From the NCBI GenBank assembly GCA_913056365.1, contig CAJXLT010000012.1, positions 42,779 through 106,778 of the forward strand: a DNA stretch of 64,000 nt. Direction: 5' to 3'. Under the pieces are notes generated by a model. The model made no database searches. It was not told the DNA's origin and was given only the letters and a program-made list of their open reading frames with translations. Both the position numbers and the translations under genes were made by a program. This document shows, piece by piece, positions 45,582 to 53,422 of this stretch. The DNA comes from an uncultured Paenibacillaceae bacterium. GTDB taxonomy: Bacteria; Bacillota; Bacilli; Paenibacillales; K13. The first letter of the stretch is position 1. The number at the start of each line of letters is the position of its first letter.

Positions 45582-46922
45582 CTACTCAGCGGGCCGCTTG
45601 ACTGTCTGACGTTCCTGCAGTACCTGTATTTCCGGAGCCAGCCCCTCGAGCACGCGTTGTTCCATGATGCCTGCCACCTCTTCAGCCGTGAGTGACACAT
45701 TGTCCTTCTCCTCCGTCCACGCTTGCCACCAGATGATAGAAGCTTTCTCATCTAGAGGAGAAGGTGTGAAGGTCGGCATCTGTCTAATTAAAGTACGGAT
45801 GAGCGGTTCGAGCTTCTGTCCGCCGAAGTAGCCGTTCGGCTCGCTTGCGGCTTCGCTGTTGGACGGGAGCATAAGCTCGCTCATGTAGCGGCTGTGATTG
45901 TCTGCGAGCCATTGGGCCACCTTCCAGGCAGCCGCTTTGTTCTTGGATTCGGCAGCAATGGCGACGCCTGAGCTGCCCGACCAGCCGTAAGCATTGAACG
46001 GAAGCCGTGTTATGCGCCAATTGCCGCTCTGCTCAGGAGCTAATTCCTCAAGCGTATGGCGGAACCAGTAGCCTGTTTGGAACATGACCATCTCCCCGCT
46101 TGGAATCGGGTTCTGCTTCGTATCGAACATACTGCGCGTTAAGGCGAGCTGCTCTGCTTCAAGAATTCGACCAAGCTGGATCGCCTGAATGACCTGCTCA
46201 TTATTGCGCAAGTAGTGCAGCTGGCTGTCGAAGAACGATGCGGTGTGCTGATAGATTAGCAGCGGATAGCTGCCCCAAGAGGCAATCCACTGGTCACGCT
46301 GCTTGAGCGTTCTCGCTATATCGAGCCATTGGTCAGGCTTCTCCATATACACAGCGAGCTCTTCTGGATCCGTTGGGAAACCAGCGTCCTGCATGACATC
46401 CTGTCTGTAGTAGGTGACGATAGGGTTCGTATCGATCGGCAGCGCAACCAAGCCTGTTCCATCGAAGCGCCGGTAAGGCATCGTTATTGCATCGGAATAA
46501 CGTTCAAGAAGCGTCTCTGCGTTATAAGGCGCTGCTGCCAAGTCCTCGAACGCCTGACTGTCGTTGAAGCTGCCGAGCATCGGTGCTTCTAACAGGAAGA
46601 TGTCGGGCACTTCATCACTGGTCAATGCTTTCTTGTACAGCTCTACCGCTTGGAGAGTAGGGACGATGTGGTACGATACATGCACGTCAGGCAGCATATT
46701 GGTAATTTGTTCGCGTGTCCATTCATCAAGGTCATAGTAGGACCAGATCGTCAGTTGGTCCGCTTGCTCGCTTGTATGAGCAGGTTCGTCCACCGTACCG
46801 CCAAAGCTCGACACGGTTGATTGACCCGGCTTGGGAATGGCTTGCTCCGGACCGACTGGCATGCCGCCGCAGCCCGTTAACAGCAACAAACCGGTTATCG
46901 ATATGTATAGCCAGGTTCTCAT
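45582..46922 (-). CDS. Orphan extracellular solute-binding lipoprotein (family 1)
   Basis: A 446-residue lipoprotein. Lipobox LLTGC (mature Cys at ~18) and a Ser/Pro-rich linker precede a periplasmic-binding fold of the sugar-binding (COG1653) type: LTIWSYYDLDEWT, DEVPDIFLLEAPMLG, GLVALPIDTNPIVTYYRQDV, GYGWSGSSGVAIAAESKNKAAAWKVAQWL in two parts. The ATG overlaps the stop of the GGDEF-EAL gene (ATGA) and its ribosome binding site lies inside that gene, so translation is coupled. No permease or ATPase is nearby. It may therefore sense a ligand for the GGDEF-EAL protein rather than feed a transporter (inference). Confidence 0.88.
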   Translation of the reverse strand: MRTWLYISITGLLLLTGCGGMPVGPEQAIPKPGQSTVSSFGGTVDEPAHTSEQADQLTIWSYYDLDEWTREQITNMLPDVHVSYHIVPTLQAVELYKKALTSDEVPDIFLLEAPMLGSFNDSQAFEDLAAAPYNAETLLERYSDAITMPYRRFDGTGLVALPIDTNPIVTYYRQDVMQDAGFPTDPEELAVYMEKPDQWLDIARTLKQRDQWIASWGSYPLLIYQHTASFFDSQLHYLRNNEQVIQAIQLGRILEAEQLALTRSMFDTKQNPIPSGEMVMFQTGYWFRHTLEELAPEQSGNWRITRLPFNAYGWSGSSGVAIAAESKNKAAAWKVAQWLADNHSRYMSELMLPSNSEAASEPNGYFGGQKLEPLIRTLIRQMPTFTPSPLDEKASIIWWQAWTEEKDNVSLTAEEVAGIMEQRVLEGLAPEIQVLQERQTVKRPAE

Positions 46923-49543
46923 GTGCGTTCCTCCTCTGTATTCGTCGTAGAAGCTTGCCGCAGCTGGCGCAGTATTTGCTCGCAATGCACGGCATCTGTC
47001 GGTCGACCGAGCCAATACCCTTGCATTTTGTCGCAGTTGTAGCGAATGAGGAAATCTCGTTCTTCCTCTGTTTCAATCCCTTCTGCCACTACCTTCAGCC
47101 CCATTCCGTGAGCCAATTCGATGACAGCGCGTACAATTGAGCTGTTATGTGCATTCTCCCCGATGTTGCGAACGAAGGTGCGATCAATCTTCACAGCATG
47201 CACAGGCAGCCGCTGCAGCTGAGATAAGGAAGAATAGCCCGTTCCGAAATCATCGATCGATACGGTGACACCCATCGCCTCCAATTCACGGAGTGCCTGT
47301 CTGACATACTCGGAATTGTGTATGATGAAGCCTTCTGTTATTTCCAGCTCCAAATAGTGCGGGGAGAGGCCGGTTTCATCGAGTATACTACGGATATGCT
47401 CGATCAGATGCGGGGAATGGAACTGTCTAGCGGACAGATTCACGGCCACACGTATAGGCTCCAGACCGGCATCCTGCCATGCCTTGTTCTGCTTGCAAGC
47501 TTCGCGCAGCACCCATTCGCCGATCGGGATAATAATGCCGGTCTGCTCCGCTACCGGGACGAACCGGGCAGGTGATATGACACCCTGCTCGGGATGATGC
47601 CAGCGAATCAAAGCCTCCACACCGCATATACGGCCGGATTTCCCGTCTACAATCGGCTGGTAATGGAGGACGAATTGTTGATTCTCCAATGCGGAGCGTA
47701 GATGGTTCTCCAGCCACAGCTTGTCTGAGATATGGGTTTCCAGTGAATGCGTGTACAGCGCATAGCTGTCGCCGCCGCTCTCCTTCGCTGCATACATAGC
47801 GGAATCCGCCTGCTTCATTAGCTGATTCGCGGTTTGACCATGTTCAGGATAGAGGGCGATTCCTACGCTGGACGTAACGCGCAGCTCATGCGACTCGATA
47901 CGAATCGGCTGGCGAATGAGTCTCAGGATCGCTTCAGCGGCTGTCTCCACTGGATTCTCTGTGTTGCGTTCTAAGATGATGACGAATTCATCTCCGCTAA
48001 TGCGGAACAACCGAACGCGCTTACTTATTAGCAAGGTCAGCCGTTGGGCGATCACCTGCAGCAGCTGATCACCCAAGGCGTGACCGAGTGAATCGTTAAT
48101 CTGCTTGAATCGATCCAGATCGAAGAAGATGACTGCTGCTTTGGCAGAATGGTGGCGATTCTGGAACATGCGCTCCAGCTCCTTCTGCATGCTCAGTCGA
48201 TTCGGCAGTCCGGTCAAAGAATCATAATAGGCGAGCTGGTGCGTGTGCTCGAACATTTCCCGCAGCTCTGCCGTCACCGTGCGGAAATTGTTGATTAAGA
48301 CGTCAATTTCAATCAATCCGCTCTTCTTCCAATCGATAGATGTGCCAGTCTGTAATCTGCTCGGGATGCCCGTAGTTGCGGCCGCCAGCCGGTCAAGTGG
48401 TTGGAAAAATATACGATTGAACAGCCAGCTGAGCAGCAGCACGAACAGGCTCAGGTTGAGCACGAGGCTTAATTTGGTTTCATAGCTGGAAAGCAGCTCC
48501 TCCGCATAAGGGGTAAAGGGCATCATTAGGATAAGCTTCATGCCCGCCGACCGATTCTCAGATTGGTGGATCACATATGCATGGCGATAGCGTTCGATCT
48601 CATGCGTGAATGTGCCCTTAGGCAGCCATTGCCAGAATGTCTCTCGTTGGATGATACGCTGACTGCCTGTTCGCCAAGTGAACGGTTCGCCAAGCTGCGG
48701 GAACTCCGCAGAGCTCGCAGCCAACACGATATCTTCTTCAGTAAGAATCAGGTATTCCGACTCGCTGTCGCTAGCGAGAGCTTGCAGCCGCTTACTCAGC
48801 AAGGCAGCCTCGACACCGCTCTCCAACCGCAACGCCGTGGCGGTGTCAGCTGGCATCGTATCGAGATAGGACTGCATCGTTTGCATCTGAGCGCGGAAAT
48901 GGTTTTCGATGGACTGCACACCGGCGGCTTGGCTCTTCTGTCCCGTGTACGTAATATAGAATAAGTAAGGAATCAGAAGAACTACCAGTGTCAGGTGCAG
49001 CATCATGCGGGAGAAATGGTAGCCTGATTGAGCTGGTTGCTGCTTGGCGGCGAAGAAGCGGTTGAATGGCACATAGGCTAGACAAATATCGGCAAGCAAG
49101 GCGCACACAAGTGCAACGATGAATTCTGTTTGTAGCAAAATAAGACCGACTTGATCGAAGCGGCCGTTCTGCCACATATAATGGGCTGCGAGCAGCGGAC
49201 CGCCCGCTGCAATCCAATATAACGCGCTGCCGAAGATTAGACCTTGCGGCTGCTTGCGAATGAACCAGCATAACCATGCGACTTGACACGTATACAGCAG
49301 TGCCGGCAACCATTCGAGGGACGCTGAGAGCCAGGCTGCGCCGTAAGTGATGATCGCGCCGCCGAGCACGGCGCGTGTCGGATAGAGACCGACGAGCAGC
49401 ATGAAGAGCAAGCTCCCGGCAAACAAGTCAATGCCTAGAAACCATTCATAAGGATATAAGGTAAGTACAATTGCGCCTGCGAGAAGCAGCGCGTATATCG
49501 TTCGCTGTATGTTGGGGGTGGTTTGTAACCTTGATGACTGCAT
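46919..49543 (-). CDS. Membrane GGDEF-EAL protein (c-di-GMP turnover)
   Basis: An 874-residue protein. Residues ~15-165 hold about six membrane helices, ~185-205 another, then an extracellular sensor region (~205-355), a further helix (~360-380), a HAMP-like linker, GGDEF (~440-605) and EAL (~620-865). The GGDEF active loop is RISGDEF (SGDEF variant, often active) and no RxxD inhibitory site is seen five residues before it. The EAL domain keeps EALIRW, NLSARQF, ELEITEG, DDFGTGYSSLSQL and KIDRTFV, so phosphodiesterase activity is likely. ATG 49543 follows GGAGG. A c-di-GMP-I riboswitch sits in its leader. It is coupled to the solute-binding lipoprotein. Confidence 0.92.
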   Translation of the reverse strand: MQSSRLQTTPNIQRTIYALLLAGAIVLTLYPYEWFLGIDLFAGSLLFMLLVGLYPTRAVLGGAIITYGAAWLSASLEWLPALLYTCQVAWLCWFIRKQPQGLIFGSALYWIAAGGPLLAAHYMWQNGRFDQVGLILLQTEFIVALVCALLADICLAYVPFNRFFAAKQQPAQSGYHFSRMMLHLTLVVLLIPYLFYITYTGQKSQAAGVQSIENHFRAQMQTMQSYLDTMPADTATALRLESGVEAALLSKRLQALASDSESEYLILTEEDIVLAASSAEFPQLGEPFTWRTGSQRIIQRETFWQWLPKGTFTHEIERYRHAYVIHQSENRSAGMKLILMMPFTPYAEELLSSYETKLSLVLNLSLFVLLLSWLFNRIFFQPLDRLAAATTGIPSRLQTGTSIDWKKSGLIEIDVLINNFRTVTAELREMFEHTHQLAYYDSLTGLPNRLSMQKELERMFQNRHHSAKAAVIFFDLDRFKQINDSLGHALGDQLLQVIAQRLTLLISKRVRLFRISGDEFVIILERNTENPVETAAEAILRLIRQPIRIESHELRVTSSVGIALYPEHGQTANQLMKQADSAMYAAKESGGDSYALYTHSLETHISDKLWLENHLRSALENQQFVLHYQPIVDGKSGRICGVEALIRWHHPEQGVISPARFVPVAEQTGIIIPIGEWVLREACKQNKAWQDAGLEPIRVAVNLSARQFHSPHLIEHIRSILDETGLSPHYLELEITEGFIIHNSEYVRQALRELEAMGVTVSIDDFGTGYSSLSQLQRLPVHAVKIDRTFVRNIGENAHNSSIVRAVIELAHGMGLKVVAEGIETEEERDFLIRYNCDKMQGYWLGRPTDAVHCEQILRQLRQASTTNTEEERT

Positions 49544-49659
49544 GACGATTCCTCCGTGAAACCACGCCTACAGGGATGTACCGGGTCAAGCAGGAAGGGA
49601 GCGCAAACAAACAGTGGCTGGTAGAGAGGCAAGAGGCTGCATACTTGGCGCAGCTTTGG

Positions 49660-49757
49660 CAGCATACCTGTTCGGCGGCTCGGCGACCATAGCGGAGTGC
49701 TTTAGGTCCGTAGCTTTGCGTCCCGAGCTTTCGCGCGGTTTGCCCTTATCGCTGGTA
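49660..49757 (-). ncRNA. Cyclic di-GMP-I riboswitch (GEMM-I)
   Basis: Read on the minus strand, the leader contains the conserved blocks of the GEMM-I aptamer in order: AAGGGCAAACC (49747-49737), a short stem closed by a GAAA tetraloop, GGGACGCAAAGC (49724-49713), then CGGACCTAAAGC and, after a variable loop, GCTATGG, the two halves of the tetraloop receptor, ending in GCCGAGCCGCC. These match the Vc2-type consensus for binding c-di-GMP. It lies ~115 bases before the GGDEF-EAL gene on the same strand. The downstream leader has pairable segments (CAAAGCTGCGCC) that may form the expression platform; on or off type cannot be fixed by eye. Confidence 0.88.
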
Positions 49758-49848
49758 TAACATTGCTGTGTTGTCCTTACACGTATTCGGCAAGAGTCAT
49801 CAAATACCTTCTTTATCTATGACTTTTATCATGGGACTCATGGACTAA

Positions 49849-50211
49849 TCAATAGTTATCAATGACCTCCGCTATATCCATGATATCGGCGAGGCGGATC
49901 GCAGTAGTCGGTGTATCGCTGTTCTCCTCCCCGCTCACAATTTGGATGACGTTGCGCAGGCGGTCGATGTGCTGGACGCGTCCAACGATCCGCGCTTCCT
50001 CCCATTCATCGAACAGGATGAATTGCAGCGGCTGCCCTTGCATGATGGAGTCGGAAATAAGCTGCGCAAACCGGTCCAATTGATCTTGCTCCAAGGTCGG
50101 GCGGATTCGCTTGCGCTGTTCGCGACGTCGGCCCCAAATTTGCTCCTTATGCTCTGGCAGCATCATGCGTGACGACTCCCACAGTCCGTTGCCCTGTAAT
50201 TTCTTGCTCAT
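49849..50211 (-). CDS. YolD-like protein
   Basis: A 120-residue member of the YolD-like family, with the typical N-terminal GLWESSRMMLPEHKEQI and a small beta domain (QFILFDEWEEARIVGRVQHID through TTAIRLADIMDIAEV) resembling an SH3-type barrel. These proteins are encoded beside Y-family polymerases in Bacillales and are thought to act as their UmuD-like cofactors. AAGGAGG precedes the ATG. It is the last gene of the WYL / unknown / polymerase / YolD run. Confidence 0.88.
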   Translation of the reverse strand: MSKKLQGNGLWESSRMMLPEHKEQIWGRRREQRKRIRPTLEQDQLDRFAQLISDSIMQGQPLQFILFDEWEEARIVGRVQHIDRLRNVIQIVSGEENSDTPTTAIRLADIMDIAEVIDNY

Positions 50212-50295
50212 GGTGATAGTCCTCCTTGTATCCGCGAAAGCGGTATGAAAATGAAGAATACTGTGAAGTGAGGGCCGGTTCAGACTGGCTTTTGC

Positions 50296-51537
50296 TTATT
50301 TGTAATGCCCGCCTATCTTCAGAGAGCGGTCAAGCGCCTGTCCGGCGGCCGTCTTGGATACGGCTCGGACGATGGCGCTGTCTCCGAAGCGGGCCTTGAT
50401 CTGGTCGGTGGCGTCTTCGAGAGCGCGGTACTTCTCGCGTTCATCGAATAGGCAGAGCTGGTATTCGTCCGCCCGTGTCAGCTGGGTCAGCGTGACACCT
50501 ACCTTGCGCACCGGAAGTCCGTTCCAATGCTTGCGAAACAGCTTACGCACCGTTGCATAGACATGAGCGGTCGCATGAGTCGGATCAGGCATTTTCTGCT
50601 GTCGGTAGAAGCCGGTCGGCTGGTCGAAGTCCGCCCCTTGGCAGCCAACTGCTACGACCTGCCCCATGAGGCCTTTGGCACGGCTGCGCTGGCAGACTAG
50701 CTCCGTCAATTCGAGAAGCACCACATGCAGATCTTCCGCAGTGGCGTAATCGCGGGGCAAGGTCATCTGATGGCCGATCGCTTGTTGCTGTTCATGGGTA
50801 TCGGGCTTGACGGGAGTCGCATCCATGCCGTTGGCGATGCGCCAGATGACCTCGCCGTTCACCCCCCATATGTCCCGCAGCCTGTGCAGCGGATATTGCG
50901 CGAGATCACCGATCGTGCGGATGCCGAGCCGCAGCAGGTGCTGACTCATGCGAGAGCCGATCATGAACATCTTCTGAATCGGCATCGTCCACAAGGAATC
51001 TGCGATTGCGTTCTTCGGCATGTGATAGATACCGCTGGTGTTCTTCTTGGCGTACAGATCGCAAGCCATCTTGGCAAGCACCTTATTCTCGCTAATGCCG
51101 ATCCGTGTGTAGACGCCGGTTTCCTGACGAACCTGCTCCTGGATGGCGGCAGCGATGTCTGCGAATGTGCCGAACAGCCGAAGGCTGCCTGTCACATCTA
51201 TGAATTGCTCGTCGATGCTGTATGGCTCGACGAGATCGGTGAAGCGCTGCAAAATATCGGTGATGTGCAACGATACTCGAATATACTCAGCCATGCGCGG
51301 CTTCATTACGATTAACCCCGGACACTTGGCCAATGCTTCGCCGAGCCGTTCGGCTGTGCCGACGCCGTGCTGCTTGGCGATCGGACAAGCAGCCAGAACG
51401 ATGCCGGATCGGCGCTCCGGATCGCCCGCTACGACCAAGGGCTGATCTGCGTATTGGGGATGCGCCGCCTTCTCTACACTGGCATAGAATGACTGGCAGT
51501 CGGCCAGCATGACCATGCGCTTGCTCGGTGTGCTCAT
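50296..51537 (-). CDS. Y-family DNA polymerase (UvrX/DinB-like)
   Basis: A 413-residue translesion polymerase. Catalytic acidic residues are visible: Asp13 in MLADCQSFYASVEKA and Asp109-Glu110 in YSIDEQFIDV. The little-finger domain follows after ~230. A beta-clamp binding motif, QLCLF, lies at ~360-364. It belongs to the UvrX/YqjW branch encoded next to YolD-like genes. Start ATG 51537 has GGGAG upstream. The two LexA boxes before the first gene of the run imply SOS induction. It would copy damaged DNA with low fidelity. Confidence 0.92.
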   Translation of the reverse strand: MSTPSKRMVMLADCQSFYASVEKAAHPQYADQPLVVAGDPERRSGIVLAACPIAKQHGVGTAERLGEALAKCPGLIVMKPRMAEYIRVSLHITDILQRFTDLVEPYSIDEQFIDVTGSLRLFGTFADIAAAIQEQVRQETGVYTRIGISENKVLAKMACDLYAKKNTSGIYHMPKNAIADSLWTMPIQKMFMIGSRMSQHLLRLGIRTIGDLAQYPLHRLRDIWGVNGEVIWRIANGMDATPVKPDTHEQQQAIGHQMTLPRDYATAEDLHVVLLELTELVCQRSRAKGLMGQVVAVGCQGADFDQPTGFYRQQKMPDPTHATAHVYATVRKLFRKHWNGLPVRKVGVTLTQLTRADEYQLCLFDEREKYRALEDATDQIKARFGDSAIVRAVSKTAAGQALDRSLKIGGHYK

Positions 51538-51605
51538 GATGTTCGTCTCCCTGCTGTGTGGTGATTCCAAAAGCATGGTTCATCCAAATGCGCGGACAAG
51601 GCGCA

Positions 51606-51986
51606 TCAAGCCTTCTCCTGATCAAGCGGCAGCTGCATATAGGCGGCCAGCCTGCTCTCCACTTCTGCCCGCACTAGGCTCCATAGCATCGAGAAATGAT
51701 GGTGATACCCGCGGCATACGTAGCGGGCTTCCAGGCTGCGGGAGGTTCGCTTCATCTCGTAAATCTTAATCCCTCGGTCCCGCAAGTGCCGCCGGACATG
51801 GACGAGATCGGCATTAATCTGCTGCTGCGTGCGCCGCAAGCTGGAGATATACACTTGCGGCATCTTCAATTCAAGCGTTTCCAGTGTGTGCATATCCCGT
51901 TCGAGGACGTCCATCAGCACAGGGTACAGTACGGCCTGCTTGACATAGTGCAAATCTGCAGCGGTCTCCAACGGCGCCCGATTCAT
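51606..51986 (-). CDS. Uncharacterised helical protein of the mutagenic-repair cassette
   Basis: A 126-residue protein, mostly helical and highly charged, with a run of His residues (YHHHF) and a Trp-containing stretch (MLWSLVRAEVESRLAAYM). No Cys-based motif except one, no signal or membrane segment. ATG 51986 follows AAGGCGGTG and overlaps the end of the WYL gene by four bases. I do not recognise the family. Position between the WYL-like gene and the polymerase suggests a role in damage tolerance, perhaps as a polymerase accessory protein in the way YolD is. Confidence 0.7.
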   Translation of the reverse strand: MNRAPLETAADLHYVKQAVLYPVLMDVLERDMHTLETLELKMPQVYISSLRRTQQQINADLVHVRRHLRDRGIKIYEMKRTSRSLEARYVCRGYHHHFSMLWSLVRAEVESRLAAYMQLPLDQEKA

Positions 51987-52192
51987 CCGATACACCGCCT
52001 TGTCGCCGGTGTAGCCGCCAAAATCTGCTCAATGCGAAAAATCCGCGGTCCCTGCTGCTTGTGGCAATAAGCGCGGATGATTCCGGCTTCGATACGCCGC
52101 ACCGTAATCAGACGTTGAGAGATGCGCTGCGCTCGATCGATATAAATAATTTCAATCGTATGGCCGATGTACTTGCCCAGCTTCAACTCCAT
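51983..52192 (-). CDS. Stand-alone WYL-like domain protein
   Basis: A 69-residue protein consisting of little more than a WYL-type Sm/SH3-like barrel: TIEIIYIDRAQRISQRLITV, RRIEAGIIRAYCHKQQGPR, FRIEQILAATP. WYL domains bind single-stranded nucleic acid or nucleotides in DNA-damage regulators. There is no helix-turn-helix. ATG 52192 is preceded by GGGAGGGG. First gene of the cassette, directly behind two LexA boxes. Likely an accessory or regulatory factor (inference). Confidence 0.78.
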   Translation of the reverse strand: MELKLGKYIGHTIEIIYIDRAQRISQRLITVRRIEAGIIRAYCHKQQGPRIFRIEQILAATPATRRCIG

Positions 52193-52221
52193 AGTGACCC
52201 CTCCCGAACCTCGCAATATTG

Positions 52222-52235
52222 CGAACACATGTTCC
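52222..52235 (-). promoter_or_regulatory. LexA (SOS) box 1
   Basis: CGAAC-ACAT-GTTCC matches the Bacillus LexA/DinR consensus CGAAC-N4-GTTCG at nine of ten fixed bases. It lies 30 bases before the WYL start, just downstream of a possible -10 (TATACT on the minus strand, 52246-52241). Confidence 0.7.
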
Positions 52236-52256
52236 AATATAGTATATATAGAATAC

Positions 52257-52270
52257 CGAACAAATATTCG
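52257..52270 (-). promoter_or_regulatory. LexA (SOS) box 2
   Basis: CGAAC-AAAT-ATTCG matches CGAAC-N4-GTTCG at nine of ten fixed bases. It covers the expected -35 region of the cassette promoter, so both boxes bracket the promoter. Confidence 0.7.
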
Positions 52271-52493
52271 TATTTCAAGAGGACAATTGTGGAAAAATCA
52301 TTTTGTGCGCTTGCCGTGCATATGTGACTATTGCAGCTTGTGTGCGGGATGGGGCAGAGCGTGAATAAGGGCGCTCGCAGCAGGATTAGAACGGAGGCTT
52401 GCAGAAAGTAGATGTTCATAAGAGAGACATGGGGCAACTGTTCGGCGTGAACGGTTGGGTTCGGGTACAATAAGACCAAAGGAGGCGGTATAC

Positions 52494-53171
52494 ATGTGTG
52501 GCAGGTATACGATCACGGTATCCGTAGAAGAGCTGATGATGCGTTTTTTCATCGATCAGGCGAATGTGCCGTATCATATCCCCCGATATAATGTAGCTCC
52601 AGGACAGCTTATTCCGGCAATTGTGCACGATGGAACGAACAACCGGCTGGGCGAATTGAAGTGGGGACTCGTGCCGAATTGGGCGAAGGATGAGAAGATC
52701 GGGTACAAGATGATCAATGCCCGAGCGGAAACGGTGCGTGAGAAACCAGCCTATCGTGCTTCTTTCCAGCGCAAGCGGTGTGTAATCCCGGCCGACGGCT
52801 TCTACGAATGGATGGTGGTAGAAGGGCGGAAGCAGCCGATGCGTATCGTGCTGCGGGACCGCTCCCTGTTCGCGATGGCGGGCTTATACGATACTTGGAT
52901 CGCGCCCGATGGCAGCAAGCTGAGCACGTGCACGATTATGACGACATCGCCGAACGAGCTCATGCGCGACATTCATAACCGGATGCCGGTCATCCTGAAG
53001 CGTGAGGATGAGGCGCTGTGGCTTGATCGCGGGGAGCGCAATGAGGAGCTGCTGCATGATTTGCTACAGCCGTATCCCGCTGAGGAGATGGAGGCCTATC
53101 CAGTGTCCCCCAAGGTCGGGAGCGTCAAGCACGACGATCCGGCATGTGCGGAGCCTTGGAACGGGGAATGA
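52494..53171 (+). CDS. SRAP-domain protein (HMCES/YedK family)
   Basis: A 225-residue SOS-response-associated peptidase-like protein. It shields abasic sites in single-stranded DNA by forming a covalent link through its N-terminal Cys. Cys2 directly follows Met1, and the active-site Asn75 (MINARAET), Glu105 (GFYEW) and His161 (DIHNRMPVIL) are all present at the positions known from Escherichia coli YedK. ATG 52494 follows AAAGGAGG. It is divergent from the polymerase cassette, sharing the ~300-bp intergenic region, but I found no LexA box clearly placed for it. Confidence 0.94.
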   Translation: MCGRYTITVSVEELMMRFFIDQANVPYHIPRYNVAPGQLIPAIVHDGTNNRLGELKWGLVPNWAKDEKIGYKMINARAETVREKPAYRASFQRKRCVIPADGFYEWMVVEGRKQPMRIVLRDRSLFAMAGLYDTWIAPDGSKLSTCTIMTTSPNELMRDIHNRMPVILKREDEALWLDRGERNEELLHDLLQPYPAEEMEAYPVSPKVGSVKHDDPACAEPWNGE

Positions 53172-53281
53172 ACCGTGCCGGTTGCATGCGACTCTCGGCG
53201 GGTGACAGGTCAGGGGCAGCAGAACAGCAGGACCAGCTTTCGGCGGGAAGTCTAGTCGTGCTCCATCCCCCGGTTAACCGC

Positions 53282-53294
53282 AAGTAACTTACTT
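53282..53294. promoter_or_regulatory. Palindromic operator candidate before namA
   Basis: AAGTAA-C-TTACTT is a perfect 13-bp palindrome about 140 bases before namA. A TATAAT (53334-53339) with a weak -35 (TTTTGT near 53311) lies between it and the gene. GTAA/TTAC dyads of this kind are used by HxlR- and MarR-type redox or quinone sensors, which often control Old Yellow Enzymes. Confidence 0.4.
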
Positions 53295-53422
53295 ACGCCA
53301 ATGTCACTCATTTTGTTTTGGCAGCAGCAAGCGTATAATGGTCTCGACAAGCATCTGCATGAAGAACACTAGGCCATATTGCCAGTACAAAATACGACTG
53401 ATAGGGTGGAGTGAATAGAGCA

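Noticed and set aside
44042..45751. Very long open frame (569 codons) on the minus strand
   Set aside because: It lies opposite cls, whose two HKD motifs prove the plus-strand frame. The product is low in hydrophobic order, rich in Arg, His, Gln and Ser, and has no start signal.
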